Positions 57,320 to 64,000 of a DNA stretch of 64,000 bases are shown here, one piece after another. The stretch lies in contig JAQGDG010000151.1 in NCBI GenBank assembly GCA_029844215.1, positions 186,001 through 250,000 of the forward strand, in the 5' to 3' direction. The position numbers and the translations under genes are program-made. The first letter of the stretch is position 1. The number at the start of each line of letters is the position of its first letter. The DNA is from Przewalskia tangutica (taxonomy: Eukaryota; Streptophyta; Magnoliopsida; Solanales; Solanaceae). The notes beneath the pieces were generated by a model that did not search any database, was not told where the DNA came from, and worked only from the letters and a program-made list of their open reading frames with translations.

Positions 57320-58500
57320 ATGCCTCGCGCGCAGCGAGCCCGGAAGGGCAAGGCAGCCAGTGCTGCTAGTGAGATCTGAGAGAATGCGAGCGCGAGCGAC
57401 GATTACACGAGGTTGTGCTTGACAGCGGGTTTGTAGCGCCGCCCGGCCCAGCGAGTTAGAGCCTCGATCAGCATTTTGAGACCGCGATACGAGCCTCGAT
57501 CCACGATGCAGAAGCGAGAGGAGATGGAGTTACAAGGGATGGCGATTCTTGGCGAGTCGTGGCGAATATGAGATAAATTGAATCACGGCGATTCGATTCG
57601 ATGCACCGATGGTTCACCCCGGCGAGATAGTTTGAGGCTACGGGACTTTCGAGTTGTAGCGCTTGAGTTTTACGGGTCGAGGCACGAGGATGACCGCGAG
57701 GAGTTCATCCGGCGATTCTGACGGATCATGCGGGTGATCAAGGCTTGAGACCGAGTGCATGACCTTTGGTTCGCATCGGTGCGTGATACCATGATCGATT
57801 GGTTTGATTCATGGGAGCTTTCGGGAGAGCATGCACCTCAGCGGTATGGGATGAGTTTTGGGGCTTTCCTCACGCACTTCTTGCCTCACGGATGAGGAGG
57901 ACGCGGGTAAGCAGATTTTATTCTTGAGGCGAGAGAGGCGCCGTCGGGAGTACAATGTCGAGTTCGATTCTTTGGCTCGATATGTACTGATTGCGAATAT
58001 GGAGGATAGGTGCGTCGCTACGTCAGGCTAGATGATTATATGGTGAGTCTTGTCGGGTGTTTCTCTTGGTAGGGCATGGACATTGCCGCGTCTGAGCTCA
58101 TCTGGCGGGATGTGAGGCACGGAGAGGTCGGCGGAATGACGAGATCGGCGAAGAGGCGAACAGCGGTCCTTTGGTGACTTTCGGCGGACCGCCTCGGCGG
58201 CCTCTAGTTTTGTACCTCCGCCCGGTCAGTGGTCCTCGCAACCTTGAGTATTCGGGAAGCGGTCGGGGCTCGAGTTGATTTCGAGGAAGTAAGTGTTGGC
58301 GGATCGGTCACCCTACCTCGGTGTAGTCGATGTGGTAGACCGCATTTGAAGTGTCGTGGTGCGAGGAGCTTGTTATTTTTGCGGCCAGCGGGGCCATTTG
58401 CGAGCTGTCAGGCGGTAGCACGGATGTTACGACTCGACTAGGATCGATGGTGGTTCGCCGCGCTACTGATTATGCGCCTGCGGTGGGCCTATGATTAGAG
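57320..58500 (+). pseudogene. gag: G gag, frameshifted
   Basis: Starts at the ATG followed by CCTCGCGCGCAGCGAGCC, the shared terminus with lost bases. Landmarks: LRLRDFRVV-like near 57630-57655, the WFDSWELS-type core near 57800-57820, REYNVEFDSLARY at about 57945-57983, an Arg-rich linker near 58115-58165, a first zinc knuckle (CSRCGRPHLKC) near 58316-58350 and a second (CYFCGQRGHLR across frames) near 58368-58405. Full-length layout as in gag C, with the capsid core present, so G is not of the deleted A type. No enzyme domain follows. Confidence 0.78.
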
Positions 58501-59225
58501 TGGGCGGTAACCAGTATATCTTAACCCTCTAGAGTTTTGGTATGCTTGTTATGATGGTCTCATTATTTTGTGCTATGTCACGAATAGCGTTGTGTTATTT
58601 ATGAGTTAGAAAACATGCTTAGTTGGGAGGATACGTGTATGGGGGCATGGTAAGTGTGAACCTTAGACTATGTCACGGTGAGACCTTAGGGAGTAAGGTC
58701 GTCTTGAGTTAAAGATTTATTTTTGACCACTTATCAGTAGTAGTACGTGGGATTTATTTGTGTGATAAGTCAGTGGGTAGTGTGAGATGGAAGTGGTAGC
58801 TTTCGTGATGTGAATTAGTAAGATTGTTAGAATCGGGAACAAGAGTTTGGCGCGATTGGGGGTCGGGTTGAGACCATTTGGTCAACCGTAACCCGGTTTG
58901 GGGTGGTCAGTGGTGGTCACTTGGTGGTAGAGTCACGAGGATGCTAGGCCCAGTTTGTATGATCATCGTATGAGTTCGTGGGCGTTCGACGAAGCGGTTC
59001 GTAAAGGCGGGAATGGCCTTAAGGAAGTTTGAGGTTAGTAAGATGACCAAGTTTGGAGGTAGTGACTCGGAGATTTTCGAGAGCAGGTAATGACTGAAGT
59101 ATGGTGCGTCTTGGGAGAGTTCTAGTGTTCGAGAAGTGCGAGTAAGGGAGGAAGATAACGTGTGTTATTTCGTGGCCGGTGTGGCGTTGGCGTTAGAGGA
59201 ACTTCATCGATGTCGGTCTTGAGAA
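58501..59225 (+). other. G non-coding interior
   Basis: Same post-gag stretch as in the other gag-only units (ATATCTTAACCCTCTAGAG; GATGACCAAGTTTGGAGGTA near 59041). No coding domain. Confidence 0.65.
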
Positions 59226-59260
59226 GGAACATTCGGGCGAATGTTTCTAAGGAGGGAGAA
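59226..59260 (+). other. hairpin and polypurine tract, G
   Basis: GGAACATTCG, short loop, CGAATGTTTC, then AAGGAGGGAGAA before the 3' LTR. Confidence 0.88.
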
Positions 59261-59561
59261 TGTTATACCCGTAGTTGCGGGTTATGTATGTGAGGCGTGC
59301 GTGCAGTCGAAATTTTGAAAGAAAGAAAGATGTGAGTTTTGCGGAAAAGTTTCCTGTTATTTGTGAAGAAAAAGGTTCGTTAATGGGAATTGGGTTCCCA
59401 GTTTGGTATTTGGACTTCATAGATTATATTAGAATTTTGAGATTTTATTTTGGAAATGGTCATGTGGGGCCACGGGAGAAATTCTGATTTTTGTAGAACG
59501 CTTTGTTTTGAGATTTCCGTAAATTGGATATTTTTGAAGGCGAAATATTAGGCGAATCGGG

Positions 59562-59919
59562 GCGACACGTGTCACCCCATGTGGCACCAGGCGATTTTAC
59601 ATTTGTGCATGGCCTTTGGTTGGAGTCGTTTTTCGGCGAAGCGTTTTACATAACTTGCGAAGGAAAATTCGGCTATGTCGTTTTGTATTTTTGCGGATTT
59701 TTAGAGGCGAAACATGGACCAGCGGGAGGGTGGCATGTGTCACCTTGGAAGCAAGTGGGGCGGCGAATTGAGGCAAGTTGGGCTTGATATTTGTGTAGAT
59801 ATTTGTGAGGGTTTTAAGGAGTAGGGTCTAGGGTGCACTTGGCTTGATCTTGGCCTTACACTTGCCTTGCACGTGGCTTAATCTTGGCCATTGGTTGGCC
59901 TTTGGTTTTGCTATAAATA
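59562..59919 (+). promoter_or_regulatory. G 3' LTR promoter region
   Basis: GGCGACACGTGTCACC near 59562, an eroded second palindrome near 59730-59742 and TATAAATA at 59912-59919. Confidence 0.55.
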
Positions 59920-61794
59920 CCCTTGTGAAGACTTATTCATTCATCCTCACTTTGTCTAAGTCTTGAAATCCCTCCTCCCTCTAGTAGCTCTCGTCCTAAG
60001 CCTCTCCTCCTCCTCCTTGTGGCCTTTGGGTTCCACTTGTGGTGCTAGCAGTGGGTACCCACTGCTAGTTGTTTTAAGTATAATACCCTTGTTGTGGTAT
60101 AGAAATACTCCTAGTATTGTTATAATGCCCAAAATACCTTAGCCTTGTACCTTGTAGTATTCCAAAGATACCTCTTTCGTAGAGTCGGAAATACTACCTT
60201 TTGTCCTTTTAGTCTCAAGAAACCTAAGGAAATCTTTAGTTGGTTGAAGTATTTGAGTAGAAGTTAGTTAGAACTTCTAAGGGTTGTTTGGAGTGGTTTG
60301 GGCGCACGAATGGAGCTAAACCTTGCTCGGGATCGACATTATAACTTGGATAATTTTGGGCTTATCGAGGTAATTATCTTGTCCTCTATTGTAATTGGAA
60401 ATTACATGTTTGTTAGAATATATAGTTGAAGTATACTATATATGGAACTATACTTAGTATGACAATGTCTTTTGACTTAAGCACTGAAGAATAAGAATGT
60501 GTATTTACATGGGGTGTACTTGTGTAGTATTCTTGTGTAGAATTGTACGTCAGGGTAGGCGTGTAAACCCCACAGTTGGCTTGGTAGCGGCCTCGATAGA
60601 GGAGGAGATTTACCTGTTGTTGCGGGGAGGTCTTTGCGAATTTTCTATAGAAAGATAGAAACTTATGTTTTGGGGTTAATAGGCGTTTGTGACCTTTATA
60701 GGTGAAAGTACTAAGAGTAGCGTATTCTACTCGAGGAGTGGAAAGAGGCAAGGTTGTAGTACTTGGAGCATTTTGCTTATTGTCGATAAATCGTGCGAGG
60801 TATGTGAACCTCTTCCTATCTTTTCTAGCATGATTGTTGTGAACTATGTAGTGCGGTGAGCGTACATGTGCTAAGTGATTTGGTTGGTTTAAAACATAGG
60901 GTGTTATAATAGCTTTATGGGAGGTTAGTTATAACGACCTTATGTAAGTGAAAATGGTTTCTTGATGTTAGAAGTTAAGAGACTTGATCTTATAAGATAA
61001 GAGACTTAACTTATTTGTTTTAATGTGGATGTTTGTGTGAAACCTCATTCGTGAGTAATGAGTACTTGGTTTTAAAGGGATAATGTTTCTTGATTTGGGA
61101 ATCGAATGTGTATCGACAGACCAGCTGCGGCGTTAATAAAGGAAAATGTATCGAATAATGATGTGTTGTATTAAAACAGTAGAAACCTCCATCTGCATAG
61201 AAGCTAAGATAAGACAAAATGATATTACATTTTCTAGATCATGTAATAAGATCGTTATAAACAGAATAAACTAATCACATATATGACATATGTTACTCGA
61301 TTGTTCTAAAGGAATCAGTGATTAAGTTTGGGAACTATGAAACCATTTGAAAATGAGAAGCAGTAAGTGAAACTAGGCAAACTGGAACTTAGGAAAAGAA
61401 TGTTGTTACTTGGTTTTGAAAAGGAAGGTGGGTTGGTCATTCTAATACTACGGGTATCGGGTGACTTTTATAAAAGAAATGAATCTCTTTTAAAAGAACT
61501 TAACGTATGTAGTATTTTGGGGTTGAAAACCCGGACTTTGGCATAAAATGAAAGTACTTTGAGTTGTGTGAAACTTGCCTTTGCTTGTTGTTGTGAAACT
61601 TGCCTATGCTTGTTGTTGTGAAACTTGCCTATGCTTGTGATGATAGCCTTTGTTGTGCAAGTGTGGTATTTACGTATTCAGCGTCTCTCGATGGGGCGAT
61701 CGACTTATTGAGAACTTACTTGGGCGTCTTTGGCGGTGATGGAGAATTCACGGGTATGTTTCCATTTTGATTCTTGTCTTGTTGTTGATGTCAC

Positions 61795-62050
61795 GTGGAC
61801 ATGTCTGCCGTCTGAGAGTCGGGGCATGCGGCCGTGCGGTCGGGTTGATTACTCGATATATGGTTATTGTGGTTACATGGACATGTCTGCAGGGTAAATT
61901 CAGGGCATGTGGCGTGCGGCGGGGTTGATCACCCATATTATTGTTGATGTCCATGGATGTGTCTGCAGGTAAATTCGGGGCATGTGGCCATGGGGCATTG
62001 GTATTATTGTTGCATCATGGACATGTCTGACGAGAATTCGGGCATGCGGC
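61795..62050 (+). repeat. tandem repeat in G 3' LTR
   Basis: CATGGACATGTCTG-type units, counterpart of 56228-56530. Confidence 0.72.
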
Positions 62051-62635
62051 CATGATGCGAACATGATTGATGTTGTGGGCGTGAGACCCGTAGTTATATT
62101 TGAGTGATGACTTGAGGCGTGAGTCCACATGGACATATTTGCTTTTATGTTGTGAAGCGTAGTTTGGTTATCACATGTCTCTGCTTTATATAGACTAGTA
62201 TGATTTCATTCTGATATCTTTCTGATTTCACATACTTGGTACTGTTATCTTGACCTCGCCGAAGTGCGTTCATCTGCGAGTAGAGGTACATCGTCGTGGA
62301 TCCCGCTCTTAGGATCATTTCGCGTATTGGGAAGCTCCGTTTCTTGGCTTATCTTTTGGTATGTGTTCCACTGAGTTGTAGGTTCTTGTACATTCGAGGT
62401 ATGGCGGGGCCACTGTCCGTCATAGTGTAAATCTTAGAAGTGCATAATCTTGTTGTAGGCGGGGTTGTAAAGATTAAAGTTCGGAGTTTTATGTATATCA
62501 CGACAACCGTTTTGGTTGGCTTTATTTATTATTATATCTCTTGTTTCATGACTCATGTTTTATTTTCCAGGTTTTCTCGATGTTGTATCACTAGGGTGCG
62601 GATAAGGCACGATGCAGGCCAGGCAGATCGTTACA

Positions 62636-63291
62636 CGTTTGATTATACGAGTCACGAGATGGCGAGGACAGCGTATTCCGTCGATTATCTGGCAAGTCCG
62701 AGATGGCGAGGACACGTATTTCATCGATTATACACGAGTCGCGAGATGGCGGGGACACGTATTCCGTCGATTATTCAAGAGTCGCGGGATGGGCGGGACA
62801 CGTATTTCATCGGTTATCATACATGTCTCTGCTTTATATAGACTATTATGATTTCATTCTGATCTTTTCTGATTTCACATACTTGGTACTGTTATGACCT
62901 CGCTTGAAGTGCGTTACATCTGCAGTGGAAATACATCGGTTGTGGATCCTCGCTCATAGGATCAGATTCGTGTCGGAAGCCCATTTCTTGAGGCTTATCT
63001 TTTGGTATATTACCACAGTGCATGGATTCTTATACATTCGAGTATGGCGGGGCCTGTCGTCATTTATTGTAAAAATCTTAAGTGCATACTTTATTGTGGC
63101 GGGAGTTTGTAAAAGGATAAGCTGTTTGGGTATTTATGTATATATATGATGAAGGCAAATTGTTTTGGTTTTGGCACATTTATTTATCTTGTCTCTTAAT
63201 TCGTATTCGTATTTTTATTTCGTGATTTTCTCGATGTTGTATCACTAGGGTGCGGGGTAAGGCACGATCCACGGGCAGGTTGGTCGTGACA
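62636..63291 (+). repeat. F 5' LTR, second part
   Basis: Resumes in the minisatellite and ends TTGGTCGTGACA before a PBS. Confidence 0.87.
62645..62815 (+). repeat. F minisatellite, 43-46 bp units
   Basis: Four units of GAGTC.CGAGATGGCGAGGA followed by CACGTATTTCATCGATTAT. Related to the minisatellite of LTR A by the GAGTC..GAGATGG core. Confidence 0.82.
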
Positions 63292-63295
63292 AAAG

Positions 63296-63306
63296 TGGTA
63301 TCGAGC
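63296..63306 (+). other. PBS of F (eroded)
   Basis: TGGTATCGAGC, four bases after the LTR. Confidence 0.75.
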
Positions 63307-63491
63307 GATTAGTCCTCGGAAAGTGTCTACAGACCGTGTCTAGTAAGTCTTGATTATCGGTGTATTGTGCGCACGTCTATATTCGAGGCTATAGGACATT
63401 TAGGATTGGTTTCCATTCTTCTCGTTACGAGATCGTGCCCTGAAGGCGTGTGATAAGTTGGGCCTCTGGCGTATTCCTTTCCTTTACGATT

Positions 63492-64000
63492 ATGCCTCGC
63501 GTAAGGCAACGAGCCCGTATAGGCAAGCGGTCGAATAGGCATTAGTGAGATCTGAGAAATGCGAGCGCGAGCGGTCGATGCACGAGGCAGTGCTTAGCGG
63601 CGAGTTTAGCGACACCACCCGGCGCGAGTTTAGAGTCGCGGCGGTGGCTGCTGAGACTCTGATGCACGAGCCTCGGTCCCGCGGCTGGAAGCGGATGAGA
63701 TGAGTGCAAGAGATGGCGATTCTTGGCGGTCGTGGCGAATATGAGATAAATTTGGATCACGGCGGTTCCGGCCCGATGCACCGTAGTTCACCCCGGCGAC
63801 GGTTTGAGGCTACGGGACTTTACGAGTTAGCCACTTGATGTTACATGGATCGAGGCGAGGATGACCCTCGGAGTTTATCAAGCACTCTGGATCGTAGTGA
63901 TCGAGTCTCGAGGCGATCGGTGGTATTGGGTTCGCATCATTTGCGTGATCTGCGATTGGGTTTGGTCGTGGGAGTTGTCGGGAAGAGCATGCACTTCCAG
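63492..64000 (+). pseudogene. gag: F gag, N-terminal part, cut by the window end
   Basis: Starts MPRVRQRARIGKRS, the shared terminus (ATG CCT CGC GTA AGG). Landmarks are an LRLRDFTS-like segment near 63805-63830 and the region leading to the capsid core at the window edge. Several frame breaks already occur in 500 bp. Whether a pol follows is unknown. Confidence 0.7.

Larger units (their letters stand above)
53647..62635 (+). mobile_element. G: complete gag-only LTR element nested in the F LTR
   Basis: LTRs 53647-57119 (3473 bp) and 59261-62635 (3375 bp) flank a 2.1-kb interior with PBS, broken gag and PPT. Both LTRs end CGTTACA, as in E2. Flanking pentamers are CATTT (53642-53646) and CGTTT (62636-62640), one mismatch. 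No pol. Confidence 0.88.
59261..62635 (+). repeat. G 3' LTR
   Basis: TGTTATACCCGTAGTTGCGG to AGATCGTTACA; closely colinear with 53647-57119. Confidence 0.9.
51079..64000 (+). mobile_element. F: LTR element running past the window, split by G
   Basis: 5' LTR in two parts (51079-53646 and 62636-63291), PBS and the start of gag. Inserted in LTR E after CCTAG (51074-51078), the probable left target duplication; the right one is outside the window. Whether pol is present cannot be seen. Confidence 0.85.

Overview
The window looks like plant heterochromatin made entirely of nested Ty3/gypsy (Metaviridae) LTR retrotransposons. I find no host gene, tRNA or rRNA gene. The plant call rests on three things: a primer-binding site matching the plant initiator tRNA-Met (TGGTATCAGAGC), a pol order of protease, RT, RNase H, integrase with a chromodomain-like tail, and LTRs of 2.4-3.5 kb of the kind seen in the Tekay/Del chromovirus lineage. 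The lineage name is inference; no tree could be run.

Layout. (1) E1, + strand, 1-16968: partial 5' LTR, gag, the only nearly complete pol in the window, PPT, 3' LTR. (2) E2, - strand, 5547-14556: a complete gag-only element inserted exactly at E1's PPT/3' LTR junction, with the 5-bp duplication AGAAT on both sides. (3) 16969-18622: broken LTR pieces, including a 40-48 bp minisatellite. (4) 17567-51078: an alternating array LTR-gag-LTR-gag-LTR-gag-LTR-gag-LTR in which neighbouring units share LTRs; complete LTR starts lie at 20375, 25980, 31601 and 37238, about 5.6 kb apart. (5) E4, + strand, 37742-50902: a young-looking element inserted in the last array LTR with perfect ATGAC duplications. 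It has gag plus an integrase relic, and its gag is broken by a minus-strand solo LTR (41502-45031). (6) F, + strand, from 51079 past the window end: inserted in the same array LTR, its own 5' LTR broken by a second complete gag-only element, G (53647-62635).

How the parts relate. E1 alone shows the full enzyme set. E2, the array units and G carry only gag plus about 0.7-1 kb of shared non-coding sequence before the PPT, so they resemble TR-GAG-type non-autonomous elements that would need E1-like enzymes in trans. All share PBS, PPT, a hairpin just before the PPT, a G-box-like palindrome and a TATA box. At one fixed slot in the transcribed part of the LTR, different subfamilies carry unrelated tandem repeats.

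Quality caution. Reading frames are broken everywhere, and differences between near-identical copies concentrate at CAG/CTG/CCG motifs and C/G runs. Seven of nine PBS copies show similar changes at the same CAG positions. This suggests systematic sequencing error at CHG-methylated sites as much as biological decay, so individual frameshifts should not be trusted. All coordinates were read by eye; LTR ends and TSDs are exact to the base where stated, domain limits are approximate.
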